A stretch of DNA of 64,000 bases from Candidatus Ruminococcus intestinipullorum (GTDB lineage: Bacteria > Bacillota > Clostridia > Lachnospirales > Lachnospiraceae), in NCBI GenBank assembly GCA_018883985.1, contig JAHLFA010000059.1:62001-126000 (forward strand), in the 5' to 3' direction. The notes beneath the pieces are model-generated. The model did not search any database and was not told the origin of the DNA. It worked only from the letters and a program-made list of their open reading frames with translations. Positions 7,077 to 15,986 of this stretch are shown one piece after another. Each line of letters opens with the position of its first letter. Position 1 is the stretch's first letter. A program made the translations under genes and the position numbers.

Positions 7077-9623
7077 ATGAAAACATGGTATAAAAGTGGC
7101 ATTGCAAAACTATTGCTCATTATAGTGGTGATTTTATCAGCAGTAGTAACAATGACAAGTTTTGTAAAGTGTGTAATTCATGTTCGAAATTCAGGAGAAA
7201 AAGATATATTTTCCTCAAGTGACATAGAATATGAAGAGTCCCAATTGTTTCAGGATCAATTGTTTAATACGACAATATTTGTGATGGAACAAATACAATT
7301 TAGTCAAGGATTTAAAACGGATGGGGTATACAATCCAGATGCTTTAATAGATGTAGTACAATATGCAAATAATAAAACAATAACAGGGGAGAATGAGTCT
7401 GGATTAGCCTACAAAGCAAAGGATATATTGGAATGGGGAGAACTCTATTATAATGGTAAAAGTGATACAGAACCTGAGCCTATAATCGTTTGTAAAAAGC
7501 TAGATGGAACATATCATTATTATTATGAAAATGAGTTTATAAATGAAATCTTAGAAGGAAAGCTTAAGGTAGAAGGGACTGAACTTACTAATCAAGAATT
7601 GGTAGATAATATTGTTGTATATGGTTCACATTTTACAGATGTTACAGTAAGGGATGAAAGTGGAGATATACTTTATTCTGAATTCTGGAATTTTTACACA
7701 TCATTTCAAGAAAGATTTACTCCCGACGGGGGGAATAGTATTTTAGATATTCTTAATAATAACCCAAAGTTAAATGGGAATTTAGAATCTATTTTAGGGT
7801 ATACTGAATATTTAATAAGAAATTTTTATGATAGCTATATGCTCTATCAAGATGTAGAAGAGCTACAAGAGGGAAATTCAAATTTTATCTATATTTTTGC
7901 AGACAAGGATAATAAAAAAATCATTACAAACAGGAAGCAGTACGAAGATTTTGGGAAGTTAAATAGCTATATAGATGAAATTCAAAAGTCAGATCATATG
8001 AAATATGTAATTGTACAAAAGAAGTTATATGATTTTCAGTCTAATTTAGATATTTCAGCAACTACCTGGACTAATACTATCAAAGAGTTTGCTTTAGCAA
8101 ATGATTCAATAAATGATTTCACATGTGTAGTAGCTGTAGATACATCATTTCCAATACAAGACACATATTATGAAACACAAATGTATTACGAAACACAAAA
8201 AATGTCAGACAGTTGGATTGTAATGGGAATTCTAGGAGCAATATTATTTACAATTTCTTATATTTGGCTAACAGTAGTTGCAGGAAGAACGAATAAGGAT
8301 GAGAAAGTACATTTGAATTTATTTGATACTTGGAAAACCGAAATTGCAGCAGTTGTAGTCGTCGGAATTTGGATAGCATTTTCTTTGATATTGCTGGAAG
8401 GCTTAGGGGCAGCGCTTAATACTTATGTTTATAGTGGGACTTCTGCAGTTACTCCTGTATTTTATTCAAGTTCTGATAGAAATAATTTAATTATTGTAGG
8501 AGTCTATACAGCGGGAACAATGGGATTATTCCTATGGGGATATTTAAGTCTTGTTCGTAGAATTAAGGCAGGTACCCTTTGGAGCAACAGTTTGCTTCAT
8601 ATGTTATGCAGATGCTGGAAGTTTTTTTGGAAAAATAGAAGTATAGTAACAAAAGAAACAGCTCCTATTCTTATTTATGTTTTGTTTAGCTTTTTTGCAA
8701 TGGCAGTTGGTGGAATTATGCCGTTGATTAGTTTGATTCTTTCTATCGTTTTACTAGCAAAAATTGTAGCAGAGGGACTTGCAAAGGAGAGAATTAAGAA
8801 AGGAATCAAAGAGATTTCATCAGGAGAATTAAAGTATCAAATTTCAACAAAGTACCTAAAGGGTGAGTATCTTGAGTTAGCTGAAGATGTAAATAAAATT
8901 GCAGAGGGACTAGATAAAGCAGTTGAAAAAAGTATGCGAAGTGAGCGATTAAAAGCAGAGTTAATCACAAATGTTTCTCACGATATTAAGACCCCATTGA
9001 CTTCTATTATTAATTATATTGATTTGCTTAAGAGGGAAAATATAGAAGATGAAAAAATCCAAGGTTACTTGGAAGTTTTAGAAGCCAAAGCCCAAAGATT
9101 AAAGACGTTGACGGAAGATGTAGTTGAAGCGTCCAAGGTAAGTAGTGGGAATATTACATTAGAATGTATGAATGTGGATTTGGTAGAGATGTTACATCAA
9201 ACTTCTGGGGAATTTGCAGAGAAGTTTGAACAGAAAAATTTGCAATTAATTGAAAATTTCTCACAGGATACAGCGATTATACATGTTGATGGGCGAAGGA
9301 TGTGGCGTGTATTAGAAAATTTGTACGGAAATGTCGCAAAATATGCACTTTCAGGGAGCCGAGTTTATGCAGATTTGAAAGTACAAGAAGGTCAGGTAAT
9401 ATTTTCTTTGAAAAATATTTCAGAACAGGCACTGAATATTGCGTCAGAGGAATTGACGGAGCGTTTCATACGAGGTGATGTATCTCGAAGTACGGAAGGC
9501 AGTGGATTAGGGTTATCTATTGCAAAGAGTCTTGTAGAAATGCAAGGTGGAAAGTTTGAGATATATTTGGATGGTGACTTATTTAAAGTAACAATTCAAT
9601 TTCAGGAGCAAAAAGGACAGTAA
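7077..9623 (+). CDS. Large membrane sensor histidine kinase
   Basis: An 848-residue kinase paired with the response regulator upstream. ATG 7077 is seven bases after GGGGAG; GTG at 7071 is the alternative. One N-terminal membrane segment (about 10-30) leads into a long extracytoplasmic sensor of about 340 residues. Further hydrophobic segments follow at about 380-400, 425-445, 470-495 and 540-570. A HAMP-like linker leads to the HisKA domain, with His635 in VSHDIKTPLTSI, and then a HATPase domain with the N box (LENLYGNVAKYA) and GSGLGLSIAKSL near residue 808. The size and membrane arrangement resemble other Lachnospiraceae sensor kinases of unknown signal. Confidence 0.9.
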   Translation: MKTWYKSGIAKLLLIIVVILSAVVTMTSFVKCVIHVRNSGEKDIFSSSDIEYEESQLFQDQLFNTTIFVMEQIQFSQGFKTDGVYNPDALIDVVQYANNKTITGENESGLAYKAKDILEWGELYYNGKSDTEPEPIIVCKKLDGTYHYYYENEFINEILEGKLKVEGTELTNQELVDNIVVYGSHFTDVTVRDESGDILYSEFWNFYTSFQERFTPDGGNSILDILNNNPKLNGNLESILGYTEYLIRNFYDSYMLYQDVEELQEGNSNFIYIFADKDNKKIITNRKQYEDFGKLNSYIDEIQKSDHMKYVIVQKKLYDFQSNLDISATTWTNTIKEFALANDSINDFTCVVAVDTSFPIQDTYYETQMYYETQKMSDSWIVMGILGAILFTISYIWLTVVAGRTNKDEKVHLNLFDTWKTEIAAVVVVGIWIAFSLILLEGLGAALNTYVYSGTSAVTPVFYSSSDRNNLIIVGVYTAGTMGLFLWGYLSLVRRIKAGTLWSNSLLHMLCRCWKFFWKNRSIVTKETAPILIYVLFSFFAMAVGGIMPLISLILSIVLLAKIVAEGLAKERIKKGIKEISSGELKYQISTKYLKGEYLELAEDVNKIAEGLDKAVEKSMRSERLKAELITNVSHDIKTPLTSIINYIDLLKRENIEDEKIQGYLEVLEAKAQRLKTLTEDVVEASKVSSGNITLECMNVDLVEMLHQTSGEFAEKFEQKNLQLIENFSQDTAIIHVDGRRMWRVLENLYGNVAKYALSGSRVYADLKVQEGQVIFSLKNISEQALNIASEELTERFIRGDVSRSTEGSGLGLSIAKSLVEMQGGKFEIYLDGDLFKVTIQFQEQKGQ

Positions 9624-9640
9624 AATGCTGTCCTTTTTTT
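9610..9640 (+). terminator. Rho-independent terminator after the kinase gene
   Basis: AAAAGGACAG pairs with CTGTCCTTTT around TAAAATG and runs into a T-run. The left arm overlaps the final codons of the kinase gene. Confidence 0.85.
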
Positions 9641-9725
9641 ATGCTATTATGTGACTTCTCTTGTCAAGTTAGGTCATTTTGTTTTACAATAGAAAAAAAT
9701 ATATTGAAATAATAAGAGGAATACA

Positions 9726-10901
9726 ATGAAAGAGATTAAAGAGTTATTATATAGCATTTTAAATATAGAATTTATACGTGCAATTCTTAGTAATCCTAGG
9801 AATAAAGAAGATGTGTTGAAAATTAAGGTTCGTCCTGTGGAAAAAAAGGGAGAATTGTTCTTTCAATGTGAATTATTTACAAAAACACAGGCATTTCATG
9901 AGAATTTGAAGCCTGAGGAAGCAGCAGAGCGTTTAGCAGAGTATATGGATGAATTTAGACAGATGCAAATTTCAACAAAGTGTATGGATTACACAATTTT
10001 AGTAAGTAAAAAGGGAAAAGTATCCATACAAAAGAAAGCTGTTAAAGGATGTGTAAGAAAGGTTGAATTATCACATAATAGAAGTAAGAAATATATTTTA
10101 AAAGAAGGCACACCAGTTCCATTTTTACAGGATTTGGGGGTTATGACACAAGATGGGAAGATTGTACATTCTAGGTTTGATAAATTTCGTCAAATAAACC
10201 GTTTTCTAGAGTTTATCGAGGATATACTTCCAAAGTTAGAGAAGAATAAAGAAATTACAATATTAGACTTTGGTTGTGGAAAATCTTATCTAACATTTGC
10301 TATGTATTATTATTTGCATGTGTTAAAAAATTATAATATACGCATTATCGGTTTGGACTTAAAAAAAGATGTCATTGCTAAATGTAATGAGTTGAGTCGA
10401 AAATATGGGTATGAGAAGCTAGAATTTCTTGTAGGTGATATTGCAGATTATGAAGGTGTGGATGAAGTGGATATGGTTGTTACCCTCCATGCATGTGATA
10501 CAGCAACCGATTTTGCCTTGGCTAAGGCTGTGGGGTGGAATGCAAAGGTTATTTTGTCTGTACCTTGCTGCCAGCATGAGTTGAATGCTCAACTACAAAA
10601 AGATAAAGGTACGAAAGGATATGAAGTTTTAGCACCTATTTTAGATTATGGATTACTCAAAGAGCGTTTTGCCTCTTTGCTTACAGATGGCTTGAGGGCA
10701 AAATATTTAGAAGAGTGCGGATATGAAACACAAATCTTAGAATTTATAGATATGGAACATACACCAAAGAATATTTTAATTCGTGCAGTAAAAGTTGGAG
10801 CTGATAGAAAACAAAATGGAGGTGAAATAAAGGCTTGTAAAGAATTTTTAAATCTCAACCCAATGCTTGGAGTATTATTAGATAAGGGGATGGAAGTATG
10901 A
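9726..10901 (+). CDS. SAM-dependent methyltransferase (Methyltransf_32-like)
   Basis: A 391-residue class I methyltransferase. Motif I, ILDFGCGKSYLTFA, is at about residues 179-192. RIIGLDLKKDVI is the ribose-binding acidic loop, and DMVVTLHACDTATDFAL plus VPCCQHEL are the catalytic-side motifs shared with the GSTCD/Methyltransf_32 group. An N-terminal region of about 150 residues precedes the catalytic domain. The substrate is unknown; the group is thought to act on RNA or protein. The gene overlaps the next by 4 bases (ATGA), so the two are translationally coupled. ATG 9726 follows AAGAGGA. Confidence 0.8.
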   Translation: MKEIKELLYSILNIEFIRAILSNPRNKEDVLKIKVRPVEKKGELFFQCELFTKTQAFHENLKPEEAAERLAEYMDEFRQMQISTKCMDYTILVSKKGKVSIQKKAVKGCVRKVELSHNRSKKYILKEGTPVPFLQDLGVMTQDGKIVHSRFDKFRQINRFLEFIEDILPKLEKNKEITILDFGCGKSYLTFAMYYYLHVLKNYNIRIIGLDLKKDVIAKCNELSRKYGYEKLEFLVGDIADYEGVDEVDMVVTLHACDTATDFALAKAVGWNAKVILSVPCCQHELNAQLQKDKGTKGYEVLAPILDYGLLKERFASLLTDGLRAKYLEECGYETQILEFIDMEHTPKNILIRAVKVGADRKQNGGEIKACKEFLNLNPMLGVLLDKGMEV

Positions 10902-13324
10902 AAAAAATCTTAATTCGGGTTGGTGTATTAGCATTCGTATTTCTAGCTGTCATTGTTATCAGCAGTATGGTAATGAATCGAGGTGTTGATGACCAAGTTG
11001 TAGATATGGGCGAGCCTACATTGCCTATGATTTCTTTTCAACAAGGGGATGAGAAGATTAATGCATTAGCGGGGTATGTTAACGAGATGGATATTACATC
11101 TATGAGAGATACGATTACTCCTTTCGATAAGAATAGCACTTTAGAAATGAATTTAGAAGCTTTTGGAAATCAGATTGATGCTATTGCATATCGAGTTTGT
11201 TCTTTAGATGGGGAAAAGGTGTATCAGGAAGAACAAGTAAAAGAATTTTCAGATGATAAAGTTTTACTTGATTTATCGGATGTAGTTCCAGAAGAAGAAA
11301 GAGAGTCTGTATTAGAAGTTATTTTATCTGTAGGAGAAAAAAAGATACATTACTATACTAGAGTGAGAGATTCTGAGGAATTATCTGTAGGAGAGTGTTT
11401 ATCTTTTGCTCAGAGTTTTCACCAACAGGCATTAAAACATGCAACAGACGATATTCAAAAATACTTGGAAACAAGCACACAGGGAGATGATACAACGTAT
11501 CAAAATGTGACGATTCATTCAGATGTAGAACACGTAACTTGGGGAGATTTAAATCCACAGATTGTTGAAGAGGTAAAATGGAGCATTAAGGAAAGCAATT
11601 CCGTTTATACATCCATTTTAGCTCAGTATCAGGTGGCCTGTGAGGATGAAGATGGGGAAATTGATACGTACAATGTAAAAGAATTTTTCCGTATTCGTCA
11701 TGTGGAAGGAGAAACGTATCTTCTCGATTATAATCGAAAGATGACAGAGAAATTTACTGCAAATCCTAAAGACTTTGACTCAGAGGGTATTATTTTAGGA
11801 ATAGGCTCTTCTGATATTCCATATAAAGTTAGTGAAAATGGTAATATCACAGCATTTATTCAAAATGATGAATTATGGCTATACAGCAAAGAAGATAACC
11901 AAATTGTATTGGTATTTAGTTTTGCAAATTATGAAGGAAAAGATATTAGAAGTTTAAACAATCAGCATGAAGTTCAGATAATCACAGTCGAAAATACAGG
12001 AAGTATGGCATTTGCTGTATGTGGATATATGAACCGAGGTGGGCATGAAGGGGAAGTTGGAATTAGCATTTATTATTTTGATAGAGATACTAATTCCGTA
12101 GAGGAAAAAGTATTTATTCCAAGTAATTTATCCTATAAAATGACAGAGGATGAATTAGGAGAGATGCTCTATTATAATCATGCAAGTAACACGTTATATC
12201 TTTTGGAAGATGGTATTTTTAATCGAATAAATTTGCAGGATAATGAGAAAACAAAATTAGCAGAAAATCTGACTTCTGAGCAATATACTGTTGCAGCAAA
12301 TGGAAAGCAAATTGCTTATCAAAAAAGTGGAAATGGCGTTTTTGCTACACAAATAGGTATTTTAGATTTAGAGTCAGGGGAAGAAAACCTTGTAAATTCA
12401 CCAGAAGGAGAATTTATAAGACCACTGGGATTTATAGAAGAAGATTTTGTTTATGGCTATTTTAGAGAATCCGATGGTGGCAAATCAAATGCTGGTGAGG
12501 AACTATTCCCAATGTATCAATTAGAAATTAGAGATAAGGGAAATGAAGTTGTAAAAACATATTCTGTGGATCAAATATTTGTTTCAAATGTTGAAATTGA
12601 GAAAACATTGATTACACTAAATCGAGTAGCAAAATCAGAAGATGTGTATGTAGCAACAAGCCAAGATTATATAAGCAGCAACGAAGAGCAGGAAGAAAAT
12701 ATTTTGGAGCTTGCTGTTATTAATACTCAGAAAAAACAAAACCAAAATAAATTGATTTATACTTCTGGAATAGAAAAGAAGGCACCGAAAATGATTAGAC
12801 CAAAACTTGTGGTATCAGAGGGATTATTGACTTTGGAGGTATCAAACAAAAGAGACGTTCCAAAATATTACGTGTATGGTCAAGGAGAATTGGATAGTAT
12901 ATATTGTCAAGCAGGAGAGGCTATCCAGAGAGCACAAAAAGTTTCAGGAGTTGTTATTTCTTCTAGTCAAGAATACGTTTGGGAGAGAGGAAATCGAAAC
13001 CTAGTATTTAGTATTGAAATAGAGCCATTTGGGAATATAGAAGGGAAAACATCATTGCAGACCTGTGAGGAAAAATTGAAGTCATATGGAGAAGAAAGAA
13101 TAAATTTATCAGGCTGCACGCTAGATCAAGTGTTATATGTGATAAATAAAGGAACACCTGTGATTACAATGCTTGAATCAAATCATGCCGTTTTATTAAC
13201 AGCATACACGCTAGACACTATTACGTATATAGACCCTGAAAATGCACAGGAATATACGGTTATTCAAGAAGAGTTTAGTGAAAGAATAGAACAAAATGGA
13301 AGCATATTTATAGGTTATATGTAA
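10898..13324 (+). CDS. Membrane-anchored protein with degenerate C39-peptidase-like C-terminus
   Basis: An 808-residue protein with one N-terminal membrane segment (about 5-25) and a large extracellular part. The middle resembles a beta-propeller-like run of short repeats without a family I can name. The last 85 residues (CTLDQVLYVINKGTPVITM, SNHAVLLTAY, ITYIDPENA) match the second half of C39_2-type cysteine peptidases, including the His and the Asp-Pro. The Cys-box of active peptidases (CGPTS-like) is not visible, so it is probably inactive or a binding module. Coupled to the methyltransferase by a 4-base overlap. Its stop TAA abuts the palindrome at 13324. Confidence 0.65.
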   Translation: MKKILIRVGVLAFVFLAVIVISSMVMNRGVDDQVVDMGEPTLPMISFQQGDEKINALAGYVNEMDITSMRDTITPFDKNSTLEMNLEAFGNQIDAIAYRVCSLDGEKVYQEEQVKEFSDDKVLLDLSDVVPEEERESVLEVILSVGEKKIHYYTRVRDSEELSVGECLSFAQSFHQQALKHATDDIQKYLETSTQGDDTTYQNVTIHSDVEHVTWGDLNPQIVEEVKWSIKESNSVYTSILAQYQVACEDEDGEIDTYNVKEFFRIRHVEGETYLLDYNRKMTEKFTANPKDFDSEGIILGIGSSDIPYKVSENGNITAFIQNDELWLYSKEDNQIVLVFSFANYEGKDIRSLNNQHEVQIITVENTGSMAFAVCGYMNRGGHEGEVGISIYYFDRDTNSVEEKVFIPSNLSYKMTEDELGEMLYYNHASNTLYLLEDGIFNRINLQDNEKTKLAENLTSEQYTVAANGKQIAYQKSGNGVFATQIGILDLESGEENLVNSPEGEFIRPLGFIEEDFVYGYFRESDGGKSNAGEELFPMYQLEIRDKGNEVVKTYSVDQIFVSNVEIEKTLITLNRVAKSEDVYVATSQDYISSNEEQEENILELAVINTQKKQNQNKLIYTSGIEKKAPKMIRPKLVVSEGLLTLEVSNKRDVPKYYVYGQGELDSIYCQAGEAIQRAQKVSGVVISSSQEYVWERGNRNLVFSIEIEPFGNIEGKTSLQTCEEKLKSYGEERINLSGCTLDQVLYVINKGTPVITMLESNHAVLLTAYTLDTITYIDPENAQEYTVIQEEFSERIEQNGSIFIGYM

Positions 13325-13366
13325 ATTGGGGACGTAGTCAAATTGAATTTGACTACGTCCCCAATT
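13324..13366 (+). repeat. REP-like palindrome, copy 2
   Basis: A perfect 20-bp stem: the arm 13324-13343 begins AATTGGGGACGTAGTC, the other arm is 13347-13366, and the loop is TGA. It fills the space between the convergent stops of the upstream gene and queT, and the stem itself overlaps the last base of the upstream TAA. It probably terminates both transcripts. Confidence 0.9.
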
Positions 13367-13367
13367 G

Positions 13368-13856
13368 CTAGAAAATAATATGTTTATATTTATTTAATAC
13401 TGTATACAAAAGGATTCCAAGTATTCCGCAAGAAATTACTTCTCCAATTCCAACAGTAAGCATCATAAAAGGAATTGGAAGTGGAACCATATATCCGTAA
13501 CGAAGGACAAAAGGAACCAAAATCATATTTGCTACAATAGGAGGGATTGGTGCAAGGAATTTACTTTTGTTACGTAGTGCATAGGTAAAGCATGCTCCAA
13601 TTAAAGTTGCAAGGCTTCCTACGATAATATCAGGTAAAATCCCACCACCAGTAATATTTCCAATTAAACATCCAACAAATAGTCCAGGAATTGCAGCTGG
13701 GGTGAATACTGGGAGTATGGTGAGAGCTTCTGCGATACGTACTTGAACCTCACCAAAGCTGAAAGGTGCAAAGACAAACGTTAGCACCACATAGATTGCA
13801 GCAATCATGGCTGCTTGTGCTATGAATAGCACGGAAAAGTTTTTTTCTTTTTTCAT
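13368..13856 (-). CDS. queT: QueT-type queuosine-precursor transporter, ECF S component
   Basis: A 162-residue integral membrane protein with about five hydrophobic helices, matching the QueT family of substrate-binding ECF subunits that import a queuosine precursor for tRNA modification. Family features are VLTFVFAPFSFGEVQVRIAE (about 24-43), FTPAAIPGLFVGCLIGNI, and the GGGILPDIIVGSLATLIGA stretch. It needs the shared energy module, which is not in this window. A preQ1 riboswitch-like leader precedes it on the same strand. The stop lies one base from the palindrome at 13324-13366. Confidence 0.92.
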   Translation of the reverse strand: MKKEKNFSVLFIAQAAMIAAIYVVLTFVFAPFSFGEVQVRIAEALTILPVFTPAAIPGLFVGCLIGNITGGGILPDIIVGSLATLIGACFTYALRNKSKFLAPIPPIVANMILVPFVLRYGYMVPLPIPFMMLTVGIGEVISCGILGILLYTVLNKYKHIIF

Positions 13857-13865
13857 TTTTTCATC

Positions 13866-13907
13866 TCCTTTAGTTTTGTTTTACGTGTGGAAGGTCTCGA
13901 ACACACG
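13866..13907 (-). promoter_or_regulatory. preQ1-I type riboswitch before queT
   Basis: Read on the minus strand: the stem CGTGTG/CACACG closes a loop TTCGAGACCTTC, followed at once by an A-rich tail TAAAACAAAACTAAAGGAG. That tail ends in the ribosome site of queT, as in class I preQ1 switches. CCTT in the loop can pair with AAGG in the tail to make the pseudoknot that hides the ribosome site. The gene downstream is the usual partner. The loop does not match the class I consensus at every base. Confidence 0.75.
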
Positions 13908-14043
13908 ATAGTTGCTTGTTGAAAATAGCGTATTTTCACTGTTTACAACGGTTTGTAGTATAACATAGGGGAGGGGAGAAATCAAGGAATTGAAAGAAAT
14001 ACGTCTTCTTCATTCTACTAAAAACATAATACATTTCATTGAA

Positions 14044-14072
14044 TTGATACCTAAGTAAAAATATGATACAAT
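14044..14072 (+). promoter_or_regulatory. Promoter of the type I toxin mRNA
   Basis: TTGATA (14044-14049), 17-base spacer, TACAAT (14067-14072). Predicted transcription start near 14079, at the GGGAAACC repeat. Confidence 0.65.
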
Positions 14073-14114
14073 TTGGACAGGGAAACCAAAGCTAGGCGGC
14101 TTGCCCTCTTTTAC

Positions 14115-14148
14115 GGAGGGGGACCCCTCCAGACGAAAGAAAGGAGGG
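14115..14148 (+). promoter_or_regulatory. Ribosome-site-masking hairpins in the toxin leader
   Basis: GGAGGGG (14115-14121) pairs with CCCCTCC (14124-14130). The same CCCTCC (14125-14130) can instead pair with GGAGGG (14143-14148), which is the toxin ribosome site. The leader can therefore switch between a free and a masked start site, as known for type I toxin mRNAs. Confidence 0.55.
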
Positions 14149-14156
14149 TGATATCA

Positions 14157-14252
14157 ATGTATGTTACATATACTGATTTGATGCAGTTATTGATATTCAT
14201 TGTTGCCCTTGTCAGTCTTTGTTATGAGATTTTCAAGGATAAACGTAAATAG
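14157..14252 (+). CDS. Small hydrophobic holin-like toxin (type I toxin-antitoxin)
   Basis: A 31-residue peptide that opens MYVTYTDLMQLLIF, with one membrane helix (about 9-24, LMQLLIFIVALVSLCY) and a basic tail KDKRK. This is the pattern of the putative holin-like toxin (Hol_Tox) family related to TxpA-type membrane toxins. The ribosome site AAAGGAGGG is very strong but can be masked by leader pairing. GGCGGCT near the mRNA 5' end (14095-14101) is the exact complement of AGCCGCC just after the start of the stop codon (14251-14257), which allows a 5'-3' lock. A convergent promoter at 14341 can supply an antisense RNA. Confidence 0.8.
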   Translation: MYVTYTDLMQLLIFIVALVSLCYEIFKDKRK

Positions 14253-14278
14253 CCGCCATTACTGCAATAATGACGGCT
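14251..14278. terminator. Hairpin at the 3' end of the toxin gene, possibly bidirectional
   Basis: AGCCGCCATTA and TAATGACGGCT (one mismatch) enclose CTGCAA, starting at the toxin stop codon. T-runs are weak on both sides. It lies in the expected overlap of the two convergent RNAs. Confidence 0.5.
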
Positions 14279-14334
14279 TAGTGTAAATTAAGCATTTTAT
14301 TATTGGGGAAGCCGCTTATGGTTTCCCTTTTTGT
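14253..14334 (-). ncRNA. Predicted antisense antitoxin RNA
   Basis: The minus-strand promoter at 14341-14369 would start an RNA near 14334 running left across the toxin 3' region. Its first bases (AAAGGGAAACC, then CGGCTT) nearly repeat the 5' start of the toxin mRNA (GGGAAACC at 14080, CGGCTT at 14097). The 3' end is uncertain; the boundary given is the minimum overlap with the toxin 3' region. Confidence 0.45.
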
Positions 14335-14340
14335 ATTTTC

Positions 14341-14369
14341 AATATAGCATATCAATATCAATTCTGCAA
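14341..14369 (-). promoter_or_regulatory. Antisense promoter facing the toxin gene
   Basis: On the minus strand: TTGCAG (14369-14364), 17-base spacer, TATATT (14346-14341). It points at the toxin gene about 90 bases away. Confidence 0.55.
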
Positions 14370-14491
14370 GGTGGCAGGCGTATATTTTCAAAAGATATTG
14401 ATAGTATTACTCTTTGGGGCTTTAAATCTTCCATAAGTGTGTTATAATAAGCCTTAAAAGAGTGCAAATATATCAATAGAAGGAGTATGGT

Positions 14492-15883
14492 ATGGACTTG
14501 ATAACAGTACGTGAATTATTTAAAAATAGAGAAGCATATCTAGGTAAAAAAGTAACAGTTGGAGGATGGATTCGTAGCATTCGTGACTCCAAGACATTTG
14601 GATTTATCGTAGTAAATGATGGTTCTTATTTTGAAACATTACAGATTGTATACCATGATACAATGGAAAACTTTGAAGAAATATCAAAGCAGAATGTAGG
14701 TGCTGCAATCATTGTAACAGGTACATTAGTTGCTACACCACAGGCTAAGCAGCCTTTTGAAATTCAAGCAGAAGAGATTGAAATAGAAGGAGCATCATCT
14801 CCAGAGTATCCACTACAAAAAAAGCGTCATAGCTTTGAGTATTTAAGAACAATTTCTCATCTACGACCAAGAACGAATACATTTCAGGCAGTATTTCGTG
14901 TACGTTCTATGATTGCTTATGCAATCCACCAGTTTTTCCAAGAGAGAGGATTTGTATATGTGCATACTCCACTCATTACAGGAAGTGACTGCGAAGGTGC
15001 AGGTGAGATGTTCCGTGTGACAACACTTGACATGCAGAATGTTCCAAAGAATGAGGATGGAAGTGTTGATTACAGTCAGGATTTCTTTGGGAAAGAGACA
15101 AATCTGACAGTAAGTGGTCAGTTAAATGGTGAAACATTTGCACAGGCATTTAGAAATATTTATACATTTGGACCAACATTTAGAGCAGAAAATTCCAATA
15201 CAACAAGACATGCAGCAGAGTTCTGGATGATTGAGCCAGAGATTGCATTTGCAGATCTTGAAGATAACATGGATTTGGCAGAATCTATGTTAAAATATAT
15301 TATTTCCTACGTTTTAGAGAATGCACCAGAAGAGATGAATTTCTTCAATTCCTTCGTAGATAAAGGGCTTTTAGATAGATTGAATCATGTTATGAAGTCT
15401 GATTTTGCAAGAGTAACTTATACAGAGGCCGTAGAGATATTAGAGAAAAATAATGATAAGTTTGAATATAAAGTTTCTTGGGGAACAGACCTTCAAACAG
15501 AGCATGAGCGTTACCTAACAGAAGAGGTGTACAAGCGTCCAGTATTTGTAACAGATTATCCAAAAGAAATTAAGGCATTTTATATGAAACAAAATGAGGA
15601 TGGAAAGACTGTTGCAGCAGTAGATTGTCTTGTACCAGGAATTGGTGAAATTATTGGTGGAAGCCAAAGAGAAGACGATTATGACAAACTTCGTGCAAGA
15701 ATGGCAGAGATGAATCTTAACGAGGAAGACTACAAGTTCTATTTAGACTTAAGAAAATATGGTTCTACAAGACACGCAGGTTTTGGTTTAGGATTTGAAA
15801 GATGTGTTATGTACTTGACAGGAATGTCAAATATCCGTGATGTAGTTCCATTCCCAAGAACAGTTAATAATTGTGAATTGTAA
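14492..15883 (+). CDS. asnS: Asparaginyl-tRNA synthetase
   Basis: Charges tRNA-Asn with asparagine in the cytoplasm. The 463 residues have the usual length and order: an N-terminal OB-fold anticodon-binding domain (about 15-105, [19 protein letters not shown]), then a class II catalytic core with motif 1 ([15 protein letters not shown]), motif 2 ([15 protein letters not shown]) and motif 3 ([15 protein letters not shown]). The AsnRS-specific insertion [19 protein letters not shown] is present. ATG 14492 follows AGAAGGAG with a 6-base gap. No T-box antiterminator sequence is seen upstream. Monocistronic, with a hairpin at 15905. Confidence 0.97.
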   Translation: MDLITVRELFKNREAYLGKKVTVGGWIRSIRDSKTFGFIVVNDGSYFETLQIVYHDTMENFEEISKQNVGAAIIVTGTLVATPQAKQPFEIQAEEIEIEGASSPEYPLQKKRHSFEYLRTISHLRPRTNTFQAVFRVRSMIAYAIHQFFQERGFVYVHTPLITGSDCEGAGEMFRVTTLDMQNVPKNEDGSVDYSQDFFGKETNLTVSGQLNGETFAQAFRNIYTFGPTFRAENSNTTRHAAEFWMIEPEIAFADLEDNMDLAESMLKYIISYVLENAPEEMNFFNSFVDKGLLDRLNHVMKSDFARVTYTEAVEILEKNNDKFEYKVSWGTDLQTEHERYLTEEVYKRPVFVTDYPKEIKAFYMKQNEDGKTVAAVDCLVPGIGEIIGGSQREDDYDKLRARMAEMNLNEEDYKFYLDLRKYGSTRHAGFGLGFERCVMYLTGMSNIRDVVPFPRTVNNCEL

Positions 15884-15904
15884 AATAAAGTAAAAGTATA
15901 ATCA

Positions 15905-15951
15905 AAAGAGGGTGTCCCAAAGGCAAGATTGCTTTTGAGCATCCTCTTTCC
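15905..15951 (+). terminator. Probable terminator after asnS
   Basis: AAAGAGGGTG pairs with CATCCTCTTT, with an inner AAAGGCAA/TTGCTTTT stem. Only a short T-run follows. Confidence 0.6.
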
Positions 15952-15986
15952 TAATAAAGAGAAAAGGAGAGGGGGGTAAAGTACCA

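Noticed and set aside
14253-14491. T-box leader for asnS
   Set aside because: No conserved antiterminator bulge sequence or specifier-stem pattern could be found; the region belongs to the type I toxin locus and a plain leader.
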